The notes below the pieces were generated by a model. It did not search any database. It saw only the letters and a list, made by a program, of their open reading frames with translations, and was not told the origin of the DNA. The translations under genes were made by a program, and so were the position numbers. From an uncultured Methanospirillum sp. (lineage in GTDB: Archaea; Halobacteriota; Methanomicrobia; Methanomicrobiales; Methanospirillaceae), in assembly GCF_963668475.1 (NCBI RefSeq), contig NZ_OY764544.1, positions 868,001 through 932,000 of the forward strand: a stretch of DNA of 64,000 bases, in the 5' to 3' direction. Numbering within the stretch: the stretch's first letter is position 1; each line of letters opens with the position of its first letter. Below, one piece after another: positions 44,061-52,925 of the stretch.

Positions 44061-45668
44061 TCAGGACGTTACTTCGCCACATACAGAGTTTGTAAGATCT
44101 TTCTGTGACAGATGAGAGAGCATTGCTCGTAGTTCCACTCCGAATATCTTCCTGAATAACCCCTTGTCGTCATACATTCCTGCAAGTTCCAGTGATATGT
44201 CATCCGGACACTCGATATCAAGCGCTACTGCTTTATTTGTAAGATTATTAAATGTTACTCTTGAAATTCGTCCGTCATGACTCCGATCAAGGTTTTCTGC
44301 AATTCTCAAGAGGTATGAGAGGACTTTTACCCTTCGTTGGTCAAATTTCGAGAGTTCAAAGAATGGTTCGTCTTTTTCTCGTGCAACCTTTTTCCGGTGA
44401 TATCTGGCAATGAGGGCAATGATCTCTTTTTCGTCACAAGAAAATCCAGGCATATGAAGCGACCGAATCAGGTAATATGAGTGATACTGATGCTTAGAAT
44501 ATGAAATAATATGGCCAATATCATGGAGATACGCAGCATATGTAAGCAGTTCTAACGAATCACCAGGGAGGCTGAACAGATGGATCTTTTCACCACTTTC
44601 ATAGAGCATGGTAGCAATATTTTGTACCCTCTCTGCATGAGGAACATCGATTCGGAATGTCTCTCCTATCTCCTGAATGATCTGCTGCCTGAGTGATTCC
44701 ACTGTTCTGATACTTGTATTCATGTCGATACGCAGGTACTCCTGAAGCAGGCCATCCCGAAGACCACGGTCCGTGACTTGTATCTCCTGAACATCCGTCT
44801 TCTGAAGGATCATCTGGAGTATACAGGCCCCGGCGATTATGATGTCGGCTCGGGCAGGGTTTAATCCTTCAAGCTTTCGCCTATCTTCAAGAGACTTTTC
44901 CCCAAGGTACTCAATTATCTGGTTTACCTCATGGAGAGTAAGGACTCCGGCAATATGGGTGGGAGCCGTCTCTCGATAATTTCGGGCAATTGTTTCCAGA
45001 GATACTATAGTCCCAGAACTCCCATATGCCTGGAGACATGAGTACTTCTTCAGCTCTGGGATGACCGGAGTTATCTGTTCACGAATAGAGTTCCTGATCT
45101 TGTCAAAAAGAATGGTAGTGTATGCTTTTCGGTATCCTGCCGGAGCAACCTCCTGGGTCGTCCGAATTGCACCCAGTTTTAAACTACACGAGAAGAGTTG
45201 TTTGTATGCATCACCAATACTGACTTCTGTACTTCCTCCACCAATATCAATAAAGAGGGTATGTGATCTCTTGCAATGGATATCATTTTGTATTCCAAGC
45301 CATATCAGTCTCGCTTCTTCATTTCCTGAAATTATCTGGATATCTACCCCAGTTTGAGAAGAGATCTGATCTATCAGATCTCTCCTGTTTTCTGCTTCAC
45401 GTAATGCAGATGTGGCAACTGCGATAATATCTTCTGCCTGAACTTCCCTGGCTAACTGAATGAACCTGATTAATACGGTTTTTGCACGGCTGATCGCCTC
45501 AGGAGTAATCCGATTTCTACCAAATTCTCCTTCACCAAGCCTGACTACCATCTTTTGATCAGTAAGAACCTTCCAGGATCTGGACTCCGAGAATCGTACA
45601 ACTAAGAGACGAATTGAGTTTGTCCCGATATCAAGGAATGCAACCGTTTTTTTCCTGGTAAGATTCAT
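44061..45668 (-). CDS. ppx: exopolyphosphatase / guanosine pentaphosphatase (Ppx/GppA) with HD-type domain
   Basis: 535 residues. The actin-like ASKHA phosphatase core starts AFLDIGTNSIRLLVVRFSES and continues with ATSALREAENR, FIDIGGGSTEVSIGD and YGSSGTIVSLE, the motifs of Ppx/GppA. The C-terminal 220 residues form an HD-like domain (YAAYLHDIGHIISYSKHQYH). It removes phosphate from polyphosphate ends or acts on guanosine pentaphosphate. It lies 60 bases upstream of the ppk1-like fragment on the same strand, so the two are probably one transcript. With the CHAD fusion it forms a polyphosphate cluster. Confidence 0.93.
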   Translation of the reverse strand: MNLTRKKTVAFLDIGTNSIRLLVVRFSESRSWKVLTDQKMVVRLGEGEFGRNRITPEAISRAKTVLIRFIQLAREVQAEDIIAVATSALREAENRRDLIDQISSQTGVDIQIISGNEEARLIWLGIQNDIHCKRSHTLFIDIGGGSTEVSIGDAYKQLFSCSLKLGAIRTTQEVAPAGYRKAYTTILFDKIRNSIREQITPVIPELKKYSCLQAYGSSGTIVSLETIARNYRETAPTHIAGVLTLHEVNQIIEYLGEKSLEDRRKLEGLNPARADIIIAGACILQMILQKTDVQEIQVTDRGLRDGLLQEYLRIDMNTSIRTVESLRQQIIQEIGETFRIDVPHAERVQNIATMLYESGEKIHLFSLPGDSLELLTYAAYLHDIGHIISYSKHQYHSYYLIRSLHMPGFSCDEKEIIALIARYHRKKVAREKDEPFFELSKFDQRRVKVLSYLLRIAENLDRSHDGRISRVTFNNLTNKAVALDIECPDDISLELAGMYDDKGLFRKIFGVELRAMLSHLSQKDLTNSVCGEVTS

Positions 45669-46014
45669 TGATATTTTCCCCCATTCTCCTGAAGAGCAAT
45701 TCAGGTTTACGCCTGAATATGACTTAATGAGAGGATATCATGGAAGTCCTTACCAATAATAATACTCTATTGGAAGTATGGCAAAATCATAGATCCCGAT
45801 GAACTGAATTGACGCTTTTTTTAAAAACACCCATGAGGCGTTGTCTCATGGGTGTTTTAAATAACTCAAATAGATACGGATTTTCACAAATTACGTTTAC
45901 AACCGGTAACAAATCCAATATCTGATTGGATATGTCAGTAATATGAACAGTGATTTTTGGATTCGTAAAAAAGAGTCCTGATATCGAAGTTACAATACCC
46001 TACACCCAGATAGG
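45669..46014. other. intergenic region with terminator
   Basis: 346 AT-rich bases between the kinase stop and the ppx start. It contains the hairpin at 45824-45858 and presumably the ppx promoter to its left (TATTATTATTGG near 45751-45762 on the minus strand). No gene. Confidence 0.45.
45824..45858 (-). terminator. strong hairpin after the sensor kinase gene
   Basis: AAAACACCCATGAG (45824-45837), loop GCGTTGT, CTCATGGGTGTTTT (45845-45858): a perfect 14-base stem. On the minus strand it is followed by T-rich sequence (TTTTTAAAAAAAGCG). It lies about 160 bases after the kinase stop and ahead of the ppx promoter. Confidence 0.6.
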
Positions 46015-48207
46015 CTAACTCTGAAGTTTCCATAACTCATTCGGGATACCGATCTCAAACCGTGCACCTTCACCTTCCATCCCGGTCTCGCGAATTGATA
46101 AGCCGGTAATGTCCAGGATCTCACGAGTGAGAAAGAGTCCAAGCCCGGTATTGTGACCAACACCCTTCTTGAATATATGGTCTTTCATACCACTGACAAC
46201 CCCTACTCCATTGTCCTCAAGAACCCAGACGATATAATCAGCTTCTTTACGCCAATAACTGGATATCCGGGTTACATTCTTTCCATATCTCAAGGTGTTA
46301 TCGACAAGATTGTAAATCACTCTTTCAAGAAGTGGATCAGCATACACCATCAGATCATCAAGAGAGACCTCGACAGAGATATCTCCAAGTTTCAGACTTT
46401 TTATCGCATTACGGAATACATCTTTTGCATTGTGCCATACAGGTTTATTTACACCGATATCCTGATAATCCCGGGAAAATTCGGCCTGTTCCTGAATAAG
46501 CAATGCTGTCTGGTATGCTTTAAACAGATATGAATTTCGCTCATCAGGATCTTTTTCTTCAATGGCTATAGCAAGATATCCCAATACTGCTGTTAAGCTG
46601 TTTAAGATATCATGCCTGGTGATAGATGAGAGAAGATGAAGTTTTGAGTTTATACTCTCAATTGTCTGTTGTGCAAGTATCAGATCGGTAATGTCGATAA
46701 CTACACTTACAACTCCTTCGATATTTCCGGATACATCCTTAAGCGGGGAGAATCGTCCTCTCAAATACTTTGTATTCTTTGAAGTTGGATCTATCATCTC
46801 TTTATCGAAGGGTACCTCTCTTCCCTGGAGTGCCCTATCGAGCATGGCATCATAATGAGCGAGTTCTTTGGAATCGGCATTAATCTGTTCGAATGATTTT
46901 CCTTCAACAAGGGAAGGAGTAATATTAAAAGCTGAGCACATGCTGATGTTTGCCAGAGTAAATCGTTTATCCCGGTCTAAACATGATATCCAGACAGGAA
47001 CTGTGTCGATGATAGAGCGGAGATGTAACTCATGAGAGATAAGTTCATTCTCATACCTTTTCCTCTCATTGATATCCCGAACTGATACAATAACTCCGGT
47101 GATGGTATTTGATGCATCCACATATGGTGTGTATATCACCGAGACCCAGCCAGACTTACCAGTTGAGGGAATGTGATAGTGGAGATCCTTTGATATAGAT
47201 GTAATTCCTTGAAGGGCCTCACGAATCAGAAATGGAGTATCATCTCCTTCCAGCTCAGGATTGAACACATCTGAAGGTTTTCCAAGAATATCTGATGCAG
47301 GAATTCCGGTAAGTTCTTCCATATATCTGTTCCATACCCGGTGTCCCAGCGAAATATCATAGACGATTATCCCTTCGGTAATATTTGATAAAATGTTAGA
47401 AATAAAAAGATTGGTATCCTTAATCTCCTCTTCAATCTGTTTCTGCTTTGAGATATCCTTCATCGTGAGTAAGAATAACTCCTGGCCATCACGATATAAC
47501 ACGTCAGCAGAGAAAAGAGCAGTAATAGTTTTATTTTCTTTTGTCCGAACTTTGAGCTCAAAATCCCTTGCAGGGTGTTCTCGTGTGCAGGCCTTAATTA
47601 CAGAATCACGTTCTTCTTTGGATCCAAAGATTGTGAGATCAAATGAGCGGTGCCCGATCACTTCTTCCTGAGTGTATCCATACGCCTGGAGAAATGCCTT
47701 GTTTACCTCGACAAACATCCCGGATTCTGGAATTGTTAATGACATTGAGATGGGATTTTTCTCAAATATTTCTTTGTAAAAACTATCCCGGGATGTTACA
47801 CCAGATACTATCTTCTGGCATTTGACGGCATTATTGATAAGTGAGGATAAATTCAAGCCCCAGTGCTCTGACTTTTCCTCAAGAATAAAATATCCATCAA
47901 GAAATGTTGTCAAAGGATCATCAAATGGCAGGATATTACCATCTATGCTACAATAAATGAGGGGAATCTGCGGATGTGAATCTCGTACTGACACTAGTTG
48001 CGAGGATAGATGATCATAAGAATCTGATTGTCCGAAAAGAAACAGATCCACAGTATCGAAAGGTCTATCCACCCAGTTGTCTGCTGCAGTACAGACAAAT
48101 GAGCCATACGGTTTCAGACCGGCCTCTATTTTTTCTACATACTGAGAGCTATATCCAAAGCAGAGAATATGTATTGGATGTATGTCTGCCCTCATTGAAT
48201 GATTCAT
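46015..48207 (-). CDS. PAS-domain sensor histidine kinase
   Basis: About 730 residues. Residues 1-130 resemble a degenerate receiver domain (HILCFGYSSQYVEKIEAGLK). Three PAS domains follow (KNPISMSLTIPESGMFVEVN; ISNILSNITEGIIVYDISLG; IDTVPVWISCLDRDKRFTLA). The kinase core has SSITRHDILNSLTAVLGYL with the phospho-acceptor histidine, then YNLVDNTLRYG (N box) and LEDNGVGVVSG, GHNTGLGLFLTREIL (G boxes). No membrane helix, so cytoplasmic. I chose ATG 48207, just after a TATA (TATATACTCATA), over the upstream frame to 48288. No response regulator lies adjacent. Confidence 0.9.
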   Translation of the reverse strand: MNHSMRADIHPIHILCFGYSSQYVEKIEAGLKPYGSFVCTAADNWVDRPFDTVDLFLFGQSDSYDHLSSQLVSVRDSHPQIPLIYCSIDGNILPFDDPLTTFLDGYFILEEKSEHWGLNLSSLINNAVKCQKIVSGVTSRDSFYKEIFEKNPISMSLTIPESGMFVEVNKAFLQAYGYTQEEVIGHRSFDLTIFGSKEERDSVIKACTREHPARDFELKVRTKENKTITALFSADVLYRDGQELFLLTMKDISKQKQIEEEIKDTNLFISNILSNITEGIIVYDISLGHRVWNRYMEELTGIPASDILGKPSDVFNPELEGDDTPFLIREALQGITSISKDLHYHIPSTGKSGWVSVIYTPYVDASNTITGVIVSVRDINERKRYENELISHELHLRSIIDTVPVWISCLDRDKRFTLANISMCSAFNITPSLVEGKSFEQINADSKELAHYDAMLDRALQGREVPFDKEMIDPTSKNTKYLRGRFSPLKDVSGNIEGVVSVVIDITDLILAQQTIESINSKLHLLSSITRHDILNSLTAVLGYLAIAIEEKDPDERNSYLFKAYQTALLIQEQAEFSRDYQDIGVNKPVWHNAKDVFRNAIKSLKLGDISVEVSLDDLMVYADPLLERVIYNLVDNTLRYGKNVTRISSYWRKEADYIVWVLEDNGVGVVSGMKDHIFKKGVGHNTGLGLFLTREILDITGLSIRETGMEGEGARFEIGIPNELWKLQS

Positions 48208-48463
48208 TAGGGGAATTATGAGTATATATGTATACCTTATGTTATTAGAAGATCCGGATTTTTCAGATATCAAAAACAGTGAAATCATGAGAAGAATATA
48301 GAATAAACCAATATTTGTGGCATTCTAGCAGAATATCTTGTTTGTTTCTCTCTTATCAGATACAAATCGATCTCAACAATAACATCTGATTCAACAGTAA
48401 AACAAGATTAATATTCAACGTACGCACCCTATACGAAGAAAAGCCCACAAAATTGATAGAGGG

Positions 48464-48625
48464 TTACGAGACCTTCTCGAAGACTTCCTTTCCCTGCTGA
48501 CAGACTGGACAGAGCCAGTCGTCAGGAAGGTCTTCAAACGCGGTCCCGGGTGCAATACCGTTCTCCTCGTCGCCTTTCTCCGGATCATACACATATCCAC
48601 AGATTGAGCATTCATATGAGTCCAT
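48464..48625 (-). CDS. rubredoxin
   Basis: 53 residues, a full-length rubredoxin. [15 protein letters not shown] holds Cys6 and Cys9, and [15 protein letters not shown] holds Cys39 and Cys42; together they bind one iron. It carries single electrons in the cytoplasm, in anaerobes commonly to peroxide- or O2-detoxifying enzymes. GGAG lies 8 bases before the ATG. It directly follows the NYIP-motif gene (3 bases) in an operon with a cupin, downstream of hcp, which fits a redox-stress role. Confidence 0.95.
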   Translation of the reverse strand: MDSYECSICGYVYDPEKGDEENGIAPGTAFEDLPDDWLCPVCQQGKEVFEKVS

Positions 48626-48628
48626 AAT

Positions 48629-48910
48629 CTACTCCGTTGTCTTTCTTTTTTTAAACGCCTGCAACAAGGCTTCAGCATATTTTTCTGTCATCTTTGTCGG
48701 GATGTAATTGAGCACTTTAGCCCGTTTCACCAGTTCATTCATAATATTACGATCACTCTGGAGATGCAGGGCTGTTACCTCATCAAGGATAAATTCGAGT
48801 TGATTAATCCCTGTAGACTTACCTTCAATCTCAATGGATCCTATCGCAGAACCCTGGGGAATAATACCTCCACAGACCTTGCAGTACACCCCGTCTTTTT
48901 CCTCACTCAT
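48629..48910 (-). CDS. small conserved protein with CxxC knuckle and NYIP motif
   Basis: 93 residues. An N-terminal VYCKVCGGIIPQGSAIGSI suggests half of a zinc site; the rest parallels the protein at 4472-4729 (KSTGINQLEFILDEV against GVATGINMLDEIIAEV; LNYIPTKMTEKYAEALL against CNYIPNGAEDTYARAL). Function unknown. The start overlaps the cupin stop (ATGA) and rubredoxin follows, so all three are co-translated. The pairing with redox genes recurs at the other copy. Confidence 0.8.
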   Translation of the reverse strand: MSEEKDGVYCKVCGGIIPQGSAIGSIEIEGKSTGINQLEFILDEVTALHLQSDRNIMNELVKRAKVLNYIPTKMTEKYAEALLQAFKKRKTTE

Positions 48911-49287
48911 GATTCCTTCTCCCGAATCATCGTCAGGGACATCTTGAACCGGCTCACAGCACTCAATGCATGGGGGATGTTTGCCGGGAAGATGATTGTA
49001 TCACCCTCCTTCATCTGATACGTCTCCCCCTGTACCCAGACCTCGCATTCCCCGTCAAGGATCGTGACAACCGCATCAAAAGGAGCAGTATGTTCAGACA
49101 ATCCTTCATCCTCATCGAAGGAGAAGAGGGTAATTGATCCAGCCTTTGTGTTAACAATCATCCGGCTGGCTACCGTCCCCTCCTGATAATCAACAAGATC
49201 CTTGAGGTTTAGTACTTTACCAAGGAGTTCTACCCGTTTTTTCCCGGGTCTGTCTTCTTTTTTTAGTGTATCTGGATCGAATTCCAT
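48907..49287 (-). CDS. cupin-domain protein
   Basis: 126 residues from ATG 49287 (MEFDPDTLKKEDRPGKKRVE), preceded by GGTGGGG. It has the two cupin motifs: EHTAPFDAVVTILDGECEVW and MKEGDTIIFPANIPHALSAV, with the metal-ligand His residues EHTAPF and IPHAL. A longer frame to 49368 lacks a ribosome site. Members of this type near hcp or rubredoxin are of unknown function; a metal-binding sensor or small oxygen/nitric-oxide-responsive protein is possible. Confidence 0.85.
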   Translation of the reverse strand: MEFDPDTLKKEDRPGKKRVELLGKVLNLKDLVDYQEGTVASRMIVNTKAGSITLFSFDEDEGLSEHTAPFDAVVTILDGECEVWVQGETYQMKEGDTIIFPANIPHALSAVSRFKMSLTMIREKES

Positions 49288-49428
49288 CTTCCCCACCAAA
49301 GGACGATCATAGGTGTACTGGAATGCATGCACGTATTCAAAACTTATCGAAAGAGAATCGGAGCACACATCATAGACGCTCCGAATGGAACGAAAAAGAT
49401 ATGGGATACCGGCGAAGCCCGAATAGAA

Positions 49429-51045
49429 TCAGGCCGGAACCATCTTCTTCATATCTTCTTCTACTGTACTGTTCTTCCCGATGTTAAAGTTCTCAACCAG
49501 GACATTGAGCACTCCGGGAGAGACAAAGCCAGGAAGTTTCGGACCGAGCGTAATGTTCTTGACACCGAGTGAGAGCAGAGCCAGAAGAACGAGAACCGCC
49601 TTCTGTTCATACCAGGCGATGTTATAGACCACCGGCAGTTCGTTGATCCCTACACCGAATGCCTCTGCAAGGGCCTTTGCGATAACCACAAGCGAGTAAC
49701 AGTCATTACACTGTCCGGCATCAATCACTCGGGGGATTCCACCAATATCTCCGAGATCCAGGTGGTTGTACCGGTACTTGGCACATCCGGCAGTCAGGAT
49801 AACGGTATTTTTAGGGAGGGCCTTTGCAAACTCCGTGTAATACTCACGCTCTGTCTGGCGACCATCGCACCCTGCCATAACCACGAACTTCTTGATATCG
49901 CCCTTCTTTACCGCGTCAATTACAGTCCCGGCTAAAGCCAGAACTGCCTCGTGACCACATCCGGTGAGGAGGTCACGCCCGTTGGTTTTTGGCTGCTGCG
50001 GGGGCTGGCACTTCTTTGCATGTTCGATAATCGCAGAGAAGTCTTTGGTCCCGTCTGCTTTCTTTACGATATGCTTTATACCGGGATACCCCGCTGGACC
50101 AGTTGTGTATACACGGTCTATGTATGAATCCTTGGGGGGTACGATACAGTTCGTTGTTACCAGAACCGGACCGTTGAACGAATCGAACTCATCCTTCTGG
50201 TGCCACCAGGATGAACCGTAGTTTCCGATCAGATGCTTATATTTCTTGAACGCAGGGTATGCATTGGCCGGGAGCATCTCTCCGTGGGTGTAGATGTCAA
50301 CCCCGTTGTCCCTGGACTGATCAAGAAGTTGTTCCATGTCCCGAAGGTCGTGCCCGGTGATCAATATTCCCGGTTTGGTTCCAACGGTGGTCTTCACCGG
50401 AGTGATCTCCGGGTTACCATACGTCTTGGTGTTAGCGGTATCAAGCAGGGCAAGGGTTTTCACACCTATCTCACCGCATTCGAGCACCATCGCGATCATC
50501 TGGTCGACAGGAAGGTCCTGGAGTGTTGAAGCAAGCCCTTTCTGCATGTAATCGGTGATCGCCGGATCCGTAAACCCAAGCATCTCGGCATGGTGGTAAT
50601 ATGCAGCGACTCCTTTCAGGCCAAAGACGACCAGAGCCCGGAGAGAATGCACATCGTCATTCACATTTGCCTGTTCAGCGATCTCCTTTGCCTTTGCGGC
50701 AATGTCTGCATCGTTCTTTGGTGTCCATGTGCAGGCTTCAGGTTCGCTGTCACCGGATTTTGGTAATCCATCCCTGATCGAGACAGCCTGATGGATAAGG
50801 GCTTTGAGCCTCTCATCATCAAAGTTCGTATTGGTCAGGGTGGCAAAGAGGGCTTCTGTAATAAACGCCCCTGCGTCTTTGTTCCCAGCTCCTTTTGCAA
50901 TTGCTGCCATATTGCGGAGAGAGATTCCCTTGCAGAGATAGATCAGAACATCCTGAACTCCCGCGGTATGATCTTCCTTTCCACATACTCCCTTTATGGT
51001 GCATCCGGTTCCCCGGGCTGTCTCTTCACACTGATAACAAAACAT
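49429..51045 (-). CDS. hcp: hydroxylamine reductase / hybrid cluster protein
   Basis: 538 residues, full length. FCYQCEETARGTGCTIKGVC at residues 2-21 binds the 4Fe-4S cluster. The hybrid cluster ligands lie later, in GHDLRDMEQLL, VTTNCIVPPKDSY, VMAGCDGRQTEREYY, ILTAGCAKYRYN and VIDAGQCNDCYS. It reduces hydroxylamine to ammonia and in bacteria acts as nitric oxide reductase under nitrosative stress. It is divergent from an HxlR regulator with a 61-base shared promoter containing an inverted repeat, so that regulator probably controls it. Confidence 0.97.
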   Translation of the reverse strand: MFCYQCEETARGTGCTIKGVCGKEDHTAGVQDVLIYLCKGISLRNMAAIAKGAGNKDAGAFITEALFATLTNTNFDDERLKALIHQAVSIRDGLPKSGDSEPEACTWTPKNDADIAAKAKEIAEQANVNDDVHSLRALVVFGLKGVAAYYHHAEMLGFTDPAITDYMQKGLASTLQDLPVDQMIAMVLECGEIGVKTLALLDTANTKTYGNPEITPVKTTVGTKPGILITGHDLRDMEQLLDQSRDNGVDIYTHGEMLPANAYPAFKKYKHLIGNYGSSWWHQKDEFDSFNGPVLVTTNCIVPPKDSYIDRVYTTGPAGYPGIKHIVKKADGTKDFSAIIEHAKKCQPPQQPKTNGRDLLTGCGHEAVLALAGTVIDAVKKGDIKKFVVMAGCDGRQTEREYYTEFAKALPKNTVILTAGCAKYRYNHLDLGDIGGIPRVIDAGQCNDCYSLVVIAKALAEAFGVGINELPVVYNIAWYEQKAVLVLLALLSLGVKNITLGPKLPGFVSPGVLNVLVENFNIGKNSTVEEDMKKMVPA

Positions 51046-51083
51046 GGGTATCGATCTCCTGCATCGAAATGCTACATGATATC

Positions 51084-51102
51084 AATTACATATCAAGTAA
51101 TT
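51084..51102. promoter_or_regulatory. inverted repeat between hcp and hxlR-like gene
   Basis: AATTAC (51084-51089), seven bases, GTAATT (51097-51102). The repeat lies in the 61-base gap between the divergent hcp and regulator starts and covers the site where both promoters must be. ATATCAA also occurs twice here in direct orientation. A natural operator for the HxlR protein. Confidence 0.5.
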
Positions 51103-51106
51103 AATA

Positions 51107-51490
51107 GTGACAAGTTTCAAAAAGTATACTGTGCAAGAGATCTGTACCGTCAACATGACGGTGAAATATCTGACAAAAAAATGGACACTTCTTGTAATCC
51201 TTGAGTTATACAAGGGAGATGAGTATACCCGCCGGTTTTCAGAGCTCAAAGATGCCATCTCTGATATCACCCCGAAGATCCTCTCTGAGCGACTCAAGGA
51301 ACTTGAAGAAGAGGGTATTATCACCAAGAAGGTAGATGCAACATCCTTTCCTGTCAAGTGTGAGTACACCCTGACCGAAAGCGGAGTAGATCTCGTGAAT
51401 ATTATTCGCGATATTAAACAGTGGGCGCTCAGATGGAAGATCGATAATATCCCCTGTGGTGAACAGGACTGTAAATCCTGTATCCTGTAA
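51107..51490 (+). CDS. HxlR-family transcription regulator
   Basis: 127 residues, winged helix of the HxlR/DUF24 type: KYLTKKWTLLVILELYKGDE, RRFSELKDAISDITPKILSE, RLKELEEEGIITKK and the wing CEYTLTESG. Members commonly sense electrophiles or oxidants by cysteine. Here cysteines occur at position 13 (QEICTVNM), at VKCEY and in a C-terminal CGEQDCKSCIL cluster, which could be a thiol or metal switch. The start is GTG 51107, probably leaderless since the operator lies just before it. Divergent from hcp. Confidence 0.9.
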   Translation: MTSFKKYTVQEICTVNMTVKYLTKKWTLLVILELYKGDEYTRRFSELKDAISDITPKILSERLKELEEEGIITKKVDATSFPVKCEYTLTESGVDLVNIIRDIKQWALRWKIDNIPCGEQDCKSCIL

Positions 51491-51548
51491 TCCATGTGCA
51501 GGGATGTCTGTATAATCTGTATAAGATGAATGAAAAGTAAGTGATGAT

Positions 51549-51800
51549 ATGATTCTGGATCATTGTCCTGGTACGAAAAATCTGAAGACTCCGACCCTTA
51601 CAATCAAAAAATGCCCGCAATGCGGAGAAGAGGTTGAGATATTCTCTAATGATACCCAGGTCACCTGTAGCAACTGTGGTTTTGTCATCTATAATGACAC
51701 CCTCTCCTGTATTCAGTGGTGTAAATATGCGAAAGAGTGTGTCGGAGAAGAGATGTACAATACGTATTTTCAGAAGAAGGAGCAGAATACATCCCGATGA
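51549..51800 (+). CDS. zinc-ribbon small protein
   Basis: 83 residues. KKCPQCGEEVEIFSNDTQVT and CSNCGFVIYNDTLSC make a complete zinc ribbon (CxxC...CxxC), followed by IQWCKYAKECVGEEMY with further cysteines. The stop overlaps the next ATG, so it is translated with the sulfite-reductase-like gene. It may deliver or bind metal or interact with that enzyme; function unknown. Confidence 0.82.
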   Translation: MILDHCPGTKNLKTPTLTIKKCPQCGEEVEIFSNDTQVTCSNCGFVIYNDTLSCIQWCKYAKECVGEEMYNTYFQKKEQNTSR

Positions 51801-52483
51801 CATCCGGAACCACCGGAGCGCTCCTTCAGCGTGACGGGAAAGGGTACGCGATCATGACCCATATTCCAGCAGGGATGACAACTCCTGAAGATCTTGAACG
51901 TATCGCCGCCATCGGGAAGAAGTATCATGTCCCGGTCATAAAAATCACCTCCGGACAGCGGATCATCCTTGCCGGGATCTCTGCAGAAGATGTTCCAAAG
52001 GTGTTTGAGGATCTCGGACCGCTTGCAAAGCCGGAGATACGGCCAGGAGTTAAATTTGTCCAGGCATGTCTTGGAACCGAGATGTGCCAGTATGGCTCCC
52101 AGAAGTCTATCGCTCTTGCAGAACAGATCGAAAAGCGTCTACAGATCCAGGAATTTCCTGCAAAGGTGAAGATCGGTGTATCCGGATGCCAGCGATGTTG
52201 CAGTGAAAGCCAGATCAGGGATGTTGGGATCGTAGGAACTACCCGGGGATGGATGATCTTTTTTGGCGGTAACGGAGGGACAAAACCCCGGATTGGTGAC
52301 CTTATCGCCTGGGGTCTCTCGTCAGATGAAGTGGTTGACTGCACCATTCATCTGCTCGAATATTACCGGGACCAGGCAAACCGGAAGGAGCGTACAGCGA
52401 GGTTCATGGAGCGAAAAGGTATTAATGCATTGAAGAAAGAACTGCTCTCCCTGATTCCCTACATTCCCCTTGATAACGTGTGA
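51797..52483 (+). CDS. small sulfite/nitrite reductase-like siroheme protein
   Basis: 228 residues from ATG 51797 (MTSGTTGALLQRDGKGYAIM), which overlaps the upstream stop. It corresponds to one ferredoxin-like domain plus the siroheme/4Fe-4S domain of the nitrite/sulfite reductase superfamily: IKITSGQRIILAGI, ACLGTEMCQYGSQKSIALAE and GVSGCQRCCSESQIRDVGIV carry the cysteines (CX5C and CX3C). This is a minimal form, half the size of assimilatory enzymes. In methanogens such small proteins are of uncertain activity, possibly sulfite or nitrite detoxification. The hcp neighbourhood supports a nitrogen-oxide role. Confidence 0.85.
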   Translation: MTSGTTGALLQRDGKGYAIMTHIPAGMTTPEDLERIAAIGKKYHVPVIKITSGQRIILAGISAEDVPKVFEDLGPLAKPEIRPGVKFVQACLGTEMCQYGSQKSIALAEQIEKRLQIQEFPAKVKIGVSGCQRCCSESQIRDVGIVGTTRGWMIFFGGNGGTKPRIGDLIAWGLSSDEVVDCTIHLLEYYRDQANRKERTARFMERKGINALKKELLSLIPYIPLDNV

Positions 52484-52488
52484 GCATT

Positions 52489-52827
52489 ATGAAGATTACA
52501 GATGTCGCAAATATTGTATCCGGACCAAATCCGCATCATGTGGATGCCCGGAAAGTGTATGATACAGATAATGCCATGGCTGTCGTTATCACCCTGCAGC
52601 CTGGGGAGTCACTGAAAAAACACATCACGCCGGTTGATGTCTTCTTCTACGTGCTTGAAGGAACCGGTATCGTCGAGATCGGTGATGAGAAGGCGACCTG
52701 CACAAAGGATATGCTTATCGAGAGTCCGGCAAAGATTCCTCACCGATGGCTGAACGAGAGCAGTTCGGTCTTCAGGGTTCTCGTTGTGAAGGTGCCAAAA
52801 CCAAAAGAAGAGACAAAATTATTGTGA
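52489..52827 (+). CDS. cupin-domain protein
   Basis: 112-115 residues: VVITLQPGESLKKHITPVDV and FFYVLEGTGIVEIGD give cupin motif 1, IESPAKIPHRWLNESS motif 2. The metal-site His residues in KKHITP and PHRW are present. Start at ATG 52489 or GTG 52480, the latter overlapping the preceding stop (GTGTGAGC). Last gene of the set. A second cupin (48907-49287) lies on the other side of hcp. Confidence 0.85.
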   Translation: MKITDVANIVSGPNPHHVDARKVYDTDNAMAVVITLQPGESLKKHITPVDVFFYVLEGTGIVEIGDEKATCTKDMLIESPAKIPHRWLNESSSVFRVLVVKVPKPKEETKLL

Positions 52828-52925
52828 TGTTCTTTTCGCGGCTTTTCGAATCCTGATCTTTTTTTCCAGCAGTTATCAGATCGTGACTCTTATAGGTAAG
52901 GCTGATCTATACACTCACGTGGAAT

